DNA of 9,227 nt. It comes from an uncultured Verrucomicrobiales bacterium. Lineage in GTDB: Bacteria > Verrucomicrobiota > Verrucomicrobiia > Verrucomicrobiales > Akkermansiaceae. The position numbers were made by a program, and so were the translations under genes. Location of the stretch: positions 1-9,227 of the forward strand of contig CALBVA010000117.1 in the NCBI GenBank assembly GCA_937969125.1, in the 5' to 3' direction. How positions within the stretch are numbered: the first letter of the stretch is position 1; the number at the start of each line of letters is the position of its first letter. The notes under the pieces are model-generated. The model was not told the origin of the DNA and made no database searches. It saw only the letters and a list, made by a program, of their open reading frames with translations. Positions 1-6,565 of this stretch are shown here, in pieces.

Positions 1-1291
1 GATAGAGGCAATTTCGCCCGAAGTCGTTCGCCACGTAGAGATCCAGGTCGCCATCCTGATCATAATCCTCCCAAGAGGCGGCGAAGGAAAAGCGGGTATT
101 CTCGGCGTGGAGGCCGCACTTCTCCGCGACGTCCTCGAACTGCCACTTGCCGAGATTTCGCCAGAGCATATTCGGGCCGCCGTTGTTGGCATCGTGAAAG
201 GGGACCGGTTCGCCGAGGGCTCCGGCGCGGGCGCTGGCATAGGAGGGATTATATCCGCAGATGTAAACATCCAGCAGGCCGTCCTGATCGAAGTCGGCGG
301 CACTGATTGAGAAACTCTGCGAGGTCGTGGAGCTGCCGAAGGCGAGGTCGAAGTGGCCCTTCCCGTCCATGTTTTCCATGAAGAGGATTTTAAAATCCTG
401 GGAGATCACGAGGTCCTTGTCGCCGTCGTTATCCAGATCGATGATCAGTGCGGCAGCGCAGAAATCCATCCAGTCGGTCTTACTCTCAGCGGAGTAATCG
501 AGGAGGGAGCCATCGGGCTGGCGGAGGAAGAGCTTGTTTGGCAGACCGCCCTGCTGACAGATGTAGAGATCCTCCAGTCCGTCGCCATTGACATCACCGA
601 GAGCGAGGCCGTGGTTCGCTGCGGGATCTAGCCCGAAGTCCCTCGGCAAGCGCTGCCGCCAATGGTCGGTGGAGCGAAGGAGCTGGTGTTGATAAGAAGC
701 ATTTTTCCCGAGCGCGGCCGTCGTGACATCGCTCAGCAGGCGCGGATGATTGGAAATGACTTCCTCATAATCGAGCACCGCGATTCGGCTGAGGCGGTCC
801 TCATTGAAGGTGCACTCCCAGCGGTAATTGATCTGGACGAGTGGCGACTTCAGCGTGACGAGGGCCTCGCAGCTCGCTTGTTCGACGCGAGTCACCTTGA
901 CTTTGGCTTTGAAGGCCTCCTTCCACGCGGGAACCGCTTTTGGGAATTCGAGGAACTCATTGGCTGGGATTCCGCGTTTGATGATAATCCCACCGTCCAG
1001 CGGGATGGTTTCCACTTTGTTTGGGCGAAATTTCTGACACTTCGGGGAGTCCGGATAGGGTGACTTCGGGTTGGTGAAGTGCTTCGCGAAGTCCTTCAAT
1101 GCTGCCGCGTAGAAGTCTCCCCGCGCCTCGGAGTTCCACCCATCCTTCGTTGGATCGATACGGGCGTAAGCATCGCGAAGGTCATCCTGATACTGCTTTT
1201 TCTTGAGCGAGGGAATTTCCGAGACTCCGGGGTCAGCCACGAGAGGGAGAAACGAAAGATTGGCGAGGAGAGCGGACAGGCGGCAATTCAT
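1..1291 (-). CDS. Exported FG-GAP/VCBS repeat protein (CRTAC1-like), C-terminus cut by window edge
   Basis: The reverse strand reads open from an ATG at 1291 to the window edge, giving 430 residues without a stop, so the 3' end is missing. Residues 1-19 look like a signal peptide (hydrophobic stretch ending LPLVA before D20), so the product is probably exported. Residues 20-225 resemble no domain I can name with certainty; the stretch around 120-180, with a W-x-C motif (YRWEC), could be an NTF2-like fold. From about 225 there are four calcium-binding-loop FG-GAP motifs of the form DxDxDGxxD: DVNGDGLEDL (233-242), DLDNDGDKDL (285-294), DFDQDGLLDV (333-342) and DYDQDGDLDL (409-418). Such repeats build an integrin-like beta-propeller in secreted or surface proteins. 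The order N-terminal domain, then an HW-containing linker, then FG-GAP repeats resembles CRTAC1-type proteins, which often end in an ASPIC/UnbV domain; that end is not visible. The gene is divergent from cysJ. The ligand or substrate is unknown. Confidence 0.88.
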   Translation of the reverse strand, partial: MNCRLSALLANLSFLPLVADPGVSEIPSLKKKQYQDDLRDAYARIDPTKDGWNSEARGDFYAAALKDFAKHFTNPKSPYPDSPKCQKFRPNKVETIPLDGGIIIKRGIPANEFLEFPKAVPAWKEAFKAKVKVTRVEQASCEALVTLKSPLVQINYRWECTFNEDRLSRIAVLDYEEVISNHPRLLSDVTTAALGKNASYQHQLLRSTDHWRQRLPRDFGLDPAANHGLALGDVNGDGLEDLYICQQGGLPNKLFLRQPDGSLLDYSAESKTDWMDFCAAALIIDLDNDGDKDLVISQDFKILFMENMDGKGHFDLAFGSSTTSQSFSISAADFDQDGLLDVYICGYNPSYASARAGALGEPVPFHDANNGGPNMLWRNLGKWQFEDVAEKCGLHAENTRFSFAASWEDYDQDGDLDLYVANDFGRNCLY

Positions 1292-1297
1292 GAACGA

Positions 1298-1330
1298 TTA
1301 ATAAAATGCTCTCCGCTGCCGATTTGTCCA
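1298..1330 (-). promoter_or_regulatory. Candidate promoter for the FG-GAP protein gene
   Basis: Reading the minus strand, TGGACA (1325-1330) lies 18 bases upstream of TTTTAT (1301-1306), and an overlapping TATTAA (1298-1303) ends six bases from the ATG at 1291. There is no Shine-Dalgarno sequence between the hexamer and the start. If the AT-rich block is the -10 element, transcription would begin at or within a few bases of the start codon. This rests only on position and weak similarity to the sigma-70 consensus. Confidence 0.22.
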
Positions 1331-1465
1331 GAGAGGAGGGGTTTCGAGTGAGCAGGATTCATGACGACGCTGAAATAGGGTGAGATTTCCCTCATGAATC
1401 GAACTTGTAAGCCGTCAAAATGCACTCCATGTTGCGCCCCGCCGCACCTGCGGAAATTTCCCGAT

Positions 1466-3196
1466 ATGAGTTCTCAGATTGTCATTCCTGAAAGCGCTCC
1501 ATTTAACGCTGAGCAACGTGCTTGGCTGAGTGATTTCCTCTCAAAAACGCTCGCCGGGGTGGGCGCTGCCCCTACTGCCAACAACGGCCCAGCCGTCCCT
1601 GCCACCATTCTGTGGGGCAGCCAGACCGGAAATTCCGAAGGCATCGCGAAGAAGCTCCTCAAAGCTCTCAAGGCCGGAAACTACGAGCCAGAAATGTTCG
1701 ATATGGCGGCCTATGATCACAGCCGCCTCCCGAAAGAAAAGAATCTCCTCATCATCACCAGCACTTACGGAGATGGCGAGCCGCCCGATAATGCCGCCGA
1801 TCTCCACGAGCACATCATGGGTGATTCCGTGCCGAATCTTGAAGGAGTCAATTTCTCCGTTTTAGCCCTCGGGGACAGCGAATATCCGGATTTCTGCCAA
1901 TGTGCCATCGAGTTCGACGAGAAGCTGGAGGCTCACGGTGCGACTCGCATCTTCAAGCGCATCGATTGCGATGTGGACTATGACGATGAGTTCGCCGAGT
2001 GGAAATCCGGCATTATGGATGCGATGGGCGGAGCGGCCACCGCGACTTCTACGGCGGAAGTAGAGACCGAAGACGGTTACTCGAAGAAAAATCCCTTCCC
2101 GTCACCGCTGATCAAGACCTACGACCTTAATGGCGAAGGCTCCCAGCGCGAGACCTACCACGTCGAGCTTTCCCTTGATGGCTCCGGCCTCGAATACGAA
2201 GCGGGCGATGCTCTCGGCGTTTGCTCGCATAATCCCGCCTCGGCCATTGATGAAATCCTCCCGCTCCTTCCGTTTAATACGAAGGAAGAAGTCCCGCTTC
2301 CTGGCGGCGGTGAGGCTCCGCTCCGCGAGGCTCTCATCACGTCCTATGACATCCGCAGTCTCAATAAGAAGCTCCTTGATGCCTGGGCTGAGCGTTCCGG
2401 CTCACCCTTTCTCCGGGCTCTTGTTGAAGGGGGATCAAAGGAGGAGATTGAGGACTTTTGCTGGGGCCGGGAACTCATTGATCTCATCAATGACCACCCC
2501 GCAGACTTTGCGGACGGTGAGGAATTCGTCGGCGTCCTGAAGAAGCTTCAACCGCGTCTCTACTCCATCGCCTCCAGCCCGAAAGCCCACCCCGGTGAGG
2601 TTCACCTGACGGTGGCCATCGTGCGATACAACTCCCACGGCCGCGACCGCGGCGGAGTGTGCTCGACCTATCTCGCGGACCGCGTCGGCGACGTCGCCTC
2701 CGGTGTCTTTGTTCATCACAATAAGGCCTTTCGCCTTCCTGAAGACACCGCAAAGGATGTCATCATGGTCGGTCCCGGCACCGGGATAGCTCCCTTCCGG
2801 GCCTTTCTGGAAGAGCGCGAAGCGACCAAGGCTCCGGGCCGCAACTGGCTCTTCTTCGGCAATCCTCACCGCGCCACCGATTACATTTATGAGGACGAAC
2901 TGACCGGGATGCAGGAGCGCGGTGTTCTCAATGAACTCAGCCTCGCCTTCTCCCGCGATCAGGAAAAGAAAATCTACGTGCAGGATAAGATGATCGAATC
3001 CGGTGCCGAACTCTGGGCCTGGCTCCAGGGTGGGGGGCACTTCTACGTCTGTGGAGATGCCTCACGCATGGCGAAGGATGTCGATGCCGCCCTCCACACC
3101 ATCGCACAGGAACACGGCGGTCTCAGTGCGGAGGAAGCGACAGCCTACTTCAGCGGACTGAAGAAGGAGAAACGCTACGCTCGTGACGTTTATTAA
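1466..3196 (+). CDS. cysJ: Sulfite reductase [NADPH] flavoprotein alpha subunit (CysJ)
   Basis: This diflavin reductase passes electrons from NADPH through FAD and FMN to the siroheme subunit CysI, which reduces sulfite to sulfide in cysteine synthesis. Residue numbers count from the ATG at 1466 (576 residues). The FMN flavodoxin domain has SQTGN (52-56), STYGDGEPPDNA (99-110) and LGDSEYPDFC (135-144). The FAD domain has RLYSIASS (364-371) and GVCSTYLADR (397-406). The NADPH domain has VGPGTGIAPFRAF (435-447) and CGD (529-531), and the protein ends RYARDVY with the terminal aromatic that stacks on FAD in this family. Similarity to E. coli CysJ runs almost end to end, including the FNAEQRAWLSDF stretch before the flavodoxin domain. 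An in-frame ATG at 1394 would add 24 residues with four cysteines. I prefer 1466 because the added part looks unlike the family, but neither start has a strong Shine-Dalgarno. CysI is not in the window. Confidence 0.95.
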   Translation: MSSQIVIPESAPFNAEQRAWLSDFLSKTLAGVGAAPTANNGPAVPATILWGSQTGNSEGIAKKLLKALKAGNYEPEMFDMAAYDHSRLPKEKNLLIITSTYGDGEPPDNAADLHEHIMGDSVPNLEGVNFSVLALGDSEYPDFCQCAIEFDEKLEAHGATRIFKRIDCDVDYDDEFAEWKSGIMDAMGGAATATSTAEVETEDGYSKKNPFPSPLIKTYDLNGEGSQRETYHVELSLDGSGLEYEAGDALGVCSHNPASAIDEILPLLPFNTKEEVPLPGGGEAPLREALITSYDIRSLNKKLLDAWAERSGSPFLRALVEGGSKEEIEDFCWGRELIDLINDHPADFADGEEFVGVLKKLQPRLYSIASSPKAHPGEVHLTVAIVRYNSHGRDRGGVCSTYLADRVGDVASGVFVHHNKAFRLPEDTAKDVIMVGPGTGIAPFRAFLEEREATKAPGRNWLFFGNPHRATDYIYEDELTGMQERGVLNELSLAFSRDQEKKIYVQDKMIESGAELWAWLQGGGHFYVCGDASRMAKDVDAALHTIAQEHGGLSAEEATAYFSGLKKEKRYARDVY

Positions 3197-3240
3197 ACTC
3201 CGCGCTGGCCAATTCCACCCTTCAGCCCAAGCTTATTGAC

Positions 3241-3705
3241 GTGAACGATCTCGTCCGCGTCGAACCCATCGCACTCCTGCCGACCCCGGCAGGCTGTGCG
3301 GTGTTTTTAGGTGATGGGGTAAAGGTGATCGTCTTCTACATTGATCCCTCCATTGGAGCCTCCATCAATGCGGTCCTGTCCGGAACCAAGCCGCCCCGTC
3401 CTCTGACTCACGATCTCTTCTCGCAAACGCTCGAAGCATTTGGCGGGGAGATCCTGCACGCCACCATCGTCGATCGGGAAGATGAGGTCTTTTTTGCCCG
3501 ACTCTTCATCAAGGCAGAAAACGAGATCATGGAAAAAAAGATCGTGGAGCTGGATGCTCGTCCCAGCGATTGCATCGCCCTCGCCGTTCGGCAAAATGCG
3601 CCCCTCTTCGTGAAGCCGGAAGTGTGGGGAAATCTCGAAGATATGAGCCAGGTTCTGGAAGACCTTCGAGAGCAGGAAGACGCCCCTCCGGGCTTCGGCG
3701 TCTGA
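3241..3705 (+). CDS. Bifunctional nuclease domain protein (DUF151 / BFN family)
   Basis: The 154-residue product matches the bifunctional nuclease (DUF151) domain along most of its length. Characteristic stretches are the PPRPLTHDL motif (51-59), the AxFxARL-type strand EVFFARLFI (82-90) and the signature LDARPSDCIALAVR (104-117), followed by PLFVKPEV. Plant members of this family have reported DNase and RNase activity. The bacterial members are small cytoplasmic proteins whose physiological role is mostly undefined, so nuclease activity here is inferred from the family only. The start is a GTG at 3241; no in-frame ATG or other credible start lies between it and the cysJ stop, 44 bases upstream. 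No good Shine-Dalgarno is seen. The gene probably shares the cysJ transcript. The acidic tail after residue 138 is variable sequence. Confidence 0.9.
   Translation: MNDLVRVEPIALLPTPAGCAVFLGDGVKVIVFYIDPSIGASINAVLSGTKPPRPLTHDLFSQTLEAFGGEILHATIVDREDEVFFARLFIKAENEIMEKKIVELDARPSDCIALAVRQNAPLFVKPEVWGNLEDMSQVLEDLREQEDAPPGFGV
3678..3703 (+). terminator. Hairpin over the stop codon of the nuclease-domain gene, possible weak terminator
   Basis: AGACGCC (3678-3684) and GGCGTCT (3697-3703) form a perfect 7-base-pair inverted repeat with a 12-base loop. The right arm reaches the first base of the TGA stop. The bases that follow (GAGGCCCTCCTTTC) are pyrimidine-rich but not a uridine run, so intrinsic termination would be weak. 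It lies before a candidate promoter for the next gene, which fits a transcription-unit boundary. Part of the repeat is constrained by coding, so it may be fortuitous. Confidence 0.28.
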
Positions 3706-3713
3706 GGCCCTCC

Positions 3714-3741
3714 TTTCAAAAGATCTCTTGCGGGGTATAGG
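3714..3741 (+). promoter_or_regulatory. Candidate promoter for the M29-like aminopeptidase gene
   Basis: TTTCAA (3714-3719) and TATAGG (3736-3741) are separated by 16 bases and lie 22 bases before the preferred ATG at 3764. Both hexamers are imperfect. The spacing would place the transcript start about 15 bases before the ATG, leaving a very short leader without a clear Shine-Dalgarno. Confidence 0.25.
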
Positions 3742-3763
3742 ATGGCGGCTAGTTTGGTCCGTC

Positions 3764-4981
3764 ATGAGCTTGCCTGCCTACCTGAACGAAGAAATCCTTT
3801 TGAATCCCGAGAAGCGCGAATTCCCCGCCTTTGATTTGACCCGTCTCCTCGATACCGTCTTCGCTCCGACCCAAGGTTGTAAGGTCTGCATTCTCATCGA
3901 CTTCGAGGAACCCCAGAAGTGGATTAAGGACTTCGCTTTCGTTGGCGAAGAGCAATTCGAGGTCCAGAATAACGCCCATAAGCATTTCTACGAAGGCCTC
4001 AAAAACGGCGGGCTTGAAAAGCTCGGAATGACCGGTGGCGAGATGTATGCCTACAAGGTCACCTACGGGTCCAATCTCGACCTCAAGGACGAAGTCTGGG
4101 ACACCGAAGGCCGGCAGCTTTCGCTCGATCAGGATATCTATCAAAACTACGACATCATCCTCTGCATTTCCACCTGGTCCGCTACCGCGCCGCTCACTGC
4201 GAAGTGTAAGGAATATGGCTTCCGTGGCGCCACTATGCACGGGATGAATGACGTCATCCTCGGCTCCGGCCTGGCCGTCGATTATCAACAGGTCTCGGAT
4301 GATGCTGAGAAGATGCGCGCAGCACTCACGAACGCCAAAGAGGTCGAGATTGACTTCGCTCTGGAAGACGGCCGCGTTCTTACCGCGTGGCTTGGTCTTG
4401 GTGGGCAGGATGCTCAAAAATCACACGGCCTCTGTCGCGGCACCAAACCTGATATTGCCAATCTTCCCGCCGGGGAGGTTTACTTCGTCCCGCAGGATGC
4501 TCGTGGCCAGTTTCCCATGAAGTATGAGGACGGCACCCTTGGTGTTCTTGAGGTGAAGGACCGTGATGTCATCAAATCCGCCCTCATCGAAGGAAATCAG
4601 GCCACTATTGATGAGCACAATGCCCGCCTCGCTGACGACCCGATGACAGGAACTCTCGGCGAACTCGGATTCGGCACCCAGGTCCTCCCGGTTTCCTACC
4701 AGGACATCCAGGATGAGAAGGTCCTGGGCACCTGTCACCTCGCTACCGGACGGGATGATCATCTCGGCGGCGACATCGTGCCGGAGATGTTTAAGAAGCA
4801 CGAGAACAGCACGCACGATGACATTCTCTTCGCTCCGCATAAAACGCCGAACTTCAACGTGCAGGAAGTCCGCATGATTTGGGACGACCGGACTGAGGTC
4901 GTTATTGAAAATTTCCGCCCGTCACCTTACATCATGAAGATTATGGGCGGAGTGGCCGAGCCTGGGCTGGTGTCCGCCTAA
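3764..4981 (+). CDS. M29-like metalloaminopeptidase (aminopeptidase T/S family), divergent
   Basis: From the ATG at 3764 the product is 405 residues, close to the usual length of M29 aminopeptidases, which remove N-terminal residues from peptides with two metal ions. The C-terminal half carries the ligand motifs in order: GEVYFVP (Glu238), GTLGELGFGT (Glu300), KVLGTCHLATG (His325) and THDD (His351 and Asp353). Two Glu, two His and one Asp with this spacing match the family's metal site. The N-terminal half is much less typical, and the tyrosine expected a few residues after the first metal histidine is not obvious; the sequence there reads GRDDHLGG. Some family function is likely, but the substrate cannot be stated. 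A TTG 36 bases upstream keeps the frame open; the ATG gives a more normal N-terminus (MSLPAYLNEE). The gene follows the nuclease-domain gene by 58 bases and ends 15 bases from the convergent accD. Confidence 0.8.
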   Translation: MSLPAYLNEEILLNPEKREFPAFDLTRLLDTVFAPTQGCKVCILIDFEEPQKWIKDFAFVGEEQFEVQNNAHKHFYEGLKNGGLEKLGMTGGEMYAYKVTYGSNLDLKDEVWDTEGRQLSLDQDIYQNYDIILCISTWSATAPLTAKCKEYGFRGATMHGMNDVILGSGLAVDYQQVSDDAEKMRAALTNAKEVEIDFALEDGRVLTAWLGLGGQDAQKSHGLCRGTKPDIANLPAGEVYFVPQDARGQFPMKYEDGTLGVLEVKDRDVIKSALIEGNQATIDEHNARLADDPMTGTLGELGFGTQVLPVSYQDIQDEKVLGTCHLATGRDDHLGGDIVPEMFKKHENSTHDDILFAPHKTPNFNVQEVRMIWDDRTEVVIENFRPSPYIMKIMGGVAEPGLVSA

Positions 4982-4998
4982 AGGCTAAAGGTTGCCTT
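4981..4998. terminator. Short inverted repeat between convergent genes
   Basis: AAGGC (4981-4985) and GCCTT (4994-4998) can form a 5-base-pair stem with an 8-base loop, and the arms touch both convergent stop codons. It is the only dyad in the 15-base gap between the aminopeptidase gene and accD. The stem is too short, and lacks a T run on either side, to be confident that it ends transcription in either direction. Confidence 0.15.
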
Positions 4999-5830
4999 AA
5001 GCCGGCATCACATATCCCAGCAGCGAGGCGAGAGTCCGCTGCATATCACGGCGGTGGACGATGGAGTCCACCAGCCCGTGTTCCAGCATAAATTCGGCAG
5101 TTTGGAATCCCGGTGGGAGATCCTGATGAGTCGTCTCCTTCACCACGCGGGGTCCGGCAAAGCCGATCATGCACTTTGGCTCGGCGATGTTGATGTCGCC
5201 GATGGTCGCGAAGGAAGCCGTCACCCCACCCGTCGTCGGGTGCGTGAAAACAGAGATGAAGGGGAGCTTGGCCTCGGAATGCAACGCGAGCGCTCCGCAG
5301 GTCTTGGCCATCTGCATCAGCGAGAACATCCCTTCCTGCATTCGTGCACCCGAGGAGGAAGAAAAGATAATGATGGCCCGCTTCTCCGCAGTCGCCATCT
5401 CGATCGCTCGGGTGATTTTCTCACCCACCACCGAGCCCATGGACCCGGCGAAGAACTTAAAATCCATCACCGCCGCCATCGCGGCGTGCCCGCCGATCTC
5501 TAGCCTTCCGGTGACCACGGCATCGCTCAGGCCGGTCTTGCCACGTAGGAATTCGGTCTTCTCTTGGTAGTTTGAAAACCCGAGCGGGTTTTTCGAGATG
5601 AGATCCTTCTCCGTTTCTTCAAAGGTGCCTTCATCGGCGATCAGCGCGAAGCGATCATAGGCACCCATCAGGAAGTGATGGGTGCAGTGAGGGCAGACGA
5701 GATTGTTTTGGCTGAGGTCGAGATTGTGCAGCATTTCCCCGCAATCCGGACACTTTGCCCAGAGATCATCAGGAACGTTATCGCGGCTTTGGGAGGATCG
5801 CTTGAGGCGGGGTTTGTTAAAGATGCCCAT
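4997..5830 (-). CDS. accD: Acetyl-CoA carboxylase carboxyltransferase subunit beta (AccD)
   Basis: AccD pairs with AccA to move the carboxyl group from carboxybiotin (on AccB) to acetyl-CoA, giving malonyl-CoA for fatty-acid synthesis in the cytoplasm. The 277-residue product has the N-terminal four-cysteine zinc ribbon (Cys27, Cys30, Cys46, Cys49 in CPDC and CPHC). The crotonase-like carboxyltransferase core follows, with AGSMGSVVGEK (128-138), SSGARMQEG (159-167), PTTGGVTASFA (198-208) and GFAGPRVV (223-230). It aligns with E. coli AccD over nearly its full length but lacks that protein's proline-rich C-terminal tail. The ATG at 5830 fits the family start (MGIFNKP-type). There is no Shine-Dalgarno; a TAGAAT hexamer sits just upstream. 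It lies 62 bases after the membrane-protein gene on the same strand, so the two may be co-transcribed. accA is not in this window. Confidence 0.97.
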   Translation of the reverse strand: MGIFNKPRLKRSSQSRDNVPDDLWAKCPDCGEMLHNLDLSQNNLVCPHCTHHFLMGAYDRFALIADEGTFEETEKDLISKNPLGFSNYQEKTEFLRGKTGLSDAVVTGRLEIGGHAAMAAVMDFKFFAGSMGSVVGEKITRAIEMATAEKRAIIIFSSSSGARMQEGMFSLMQMAKTCGALALHSEAKLPFISVFTHPTTGGVTASFATIGDINIAEPKCMIGFAGPRVVKETTHQDLPPGFQTAEFMLEHGLVDSIVHRRDMQRTLASLLGYVMPA

Positions 5831-5837
5831 TGCGAAA

Positions 5838-5843
5838 ATTCTA
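5838..5843 (-). promoter_or_regulatory. Candidate -10 element immediately upstream of accD
   Basis: The minus strand reads TAGAAT (five of six bases of TATAAT), with only seven bases before the accD ATG at 5830. The stretch between them (TTTCGCA) has no ribosome-binding sequence. A T-rich stretch (TTTTCA) about 16 bases upstream could act as a poor -35. Transcription from this element would start at or next to the first base of the coding sequence, making accD leaderless. Confidence 0.35.
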
Positions 5844-5892
5844 AGAGGGAAGGGGCGATTGAAAAAGGTCTTATTTGCAGATTAGTGAAGGA

Positions 5893-6447
5893 TTACTCCT
5901 CCAATTCCACTTGCAGGATCCCGCGCTCCACCGTCAGGCCCTTGATCCCCCGAGGCAGCTCGCCTGTCATGGAGGCCAAAAGATTCTCGCCTTTGATTTC
6001 GCCCAGCCAGGCATTCGGCACCGAGATTCCATAGACAGTGAGATCGTCCAATACCAGCCCCTGGGCGGTCGAAACCTGAAAGCGGGCCTTGGCTTTCAGC
6101 GTCTTCCCGCCAATCAAGGGCACATCTTCGTCGAGGGTGATCTTGATGCGGGCATGGACCGCATTGTTTTCCAATTCGAACCTCAGATCCTGACCTAAGG
6201 TAGTATTGGCATGAAGCAGGCCGTTCAGCTCCCGCTCGGTCAGCGTAAAAAACTTCGCGCCGGGTTCATAAATCCGCTCCTCCAACGCACTCTTCTCATC
6301 CTCGGTGAGGGCCACCGGTTCGCGATCGCGATTCTGCCACCACCAGACGGTTCCGCCCGTGGCGAGGCCGATGAAGAAGAAAAAGGAACTCGCCAGGACC
6401 AGAGATCTCCAGCGGTTGCGGCGGGAAAGAGTTTCGAGCTTGTTCAC
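5893..6447 (-). CDS. Single-pass membrane protein of unknown function upstream of accD
   Basis: I do not recognise this 184-residue protein. A basic N-terminus (RRNRWR, 9-14) precedes one strongly hydrophobic segment at about 15-37 ending in WWW, so it is probably anchored in the inner membrane with the rest outside the cytoplasm. The exported part starts with an acidic, likely helical stretch (47-60), then TLTERELNGLL (69-78 region) and alternating beta-strand-like sequence to the end (LQVELEE). The pattern recalls small YpmS/DUF2140-like or lipid-binding-fold anchored proteins, but this is only a resemblance. The start is a GTG at 6447: in its frame a TGA lies two codons upstream, so the start cannot be far away. 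An AGG about six bases before it is a weak ribosome site. It precedes accD by 62 bases. Confidence 0.72.
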   Translation of the reverse strand: MNKLETLSRRNRWRSLVLASSFFFFIGLATGGTVWWWQNRDREPVALTEDEKSALEERIYEPGAKFFTLTERELNGLLHANTTLGQDLRFELENNAVHARIKITLDEDVPLIGGKTLKAKARFQVSTAQGLVLDDLTVYGISVPNAWLGEIKGENLLASMTGELPRGIKGLTVERGILQVELEE

Positions 6448-6551
6448 GCCTGTTCAACGAGAGCGCGGGGCAGATCCACCGTGATAAAGGTAGCTCGATT
6501 TTGTAGCGCAGCCGCTCTTCGCCCTGAGGCTTGCCGCTTCCGCCCGCCCAC
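6444..6551 (-). other. Possible 35-codon ORF ending in a GTGA overlap with the membrane-protein start
   Basis: In the gap between holB and the membrane-protein gene, a minus-strand frame runs from GTG (6549-6551) to TGA (6444-6446). Its stop overlaps the GTG start of the next gene (GTGA), as in translationally coupled pairs. The predicted 35-residue peptide starts very basic (VGGRKRQASGRR) and ends FITVDLPRALVEQA. There is no visible Shine-Dalgarno, and its start lies only 15 bases from the divergent holB ATG, so a promoter would have to lie inside holB. It could be a leader ORF or chance. Confidence 0.15.
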
Positions 6552-6565
6552 GATAGCTTTCGCCC

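Noticed and set aside
353..1063. Plus-strand ORFs over the left part of the window
   Set aside because: The minus strand reads a continuous 430-codon frame with four FG-GAP motifs there, so the plus-strand frames are shadows.
2435..3040. 201-codon antisense ORF inside cysJ
   Set aside because: It lies opposite a strongly conserved flavoprotein, has no recognisable motifs, and GC-rich coding strands commonly leave an antisense frame open.
3728..3763. TTG start 36 bases upstream of the aminopeptidase ATG
   Set aside because: The added residues (MRGIGWRLVWSV) have no family support, and the TTG overlaps the candidate promoter region.
3749..4417. 222-codon antisense ORF inside the aminopeptidase gene, with another at 4421-4840
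   Set aside because: The composition is a shadow of the opposite coding strand, and the sense frame carries the metal-binding motifs.
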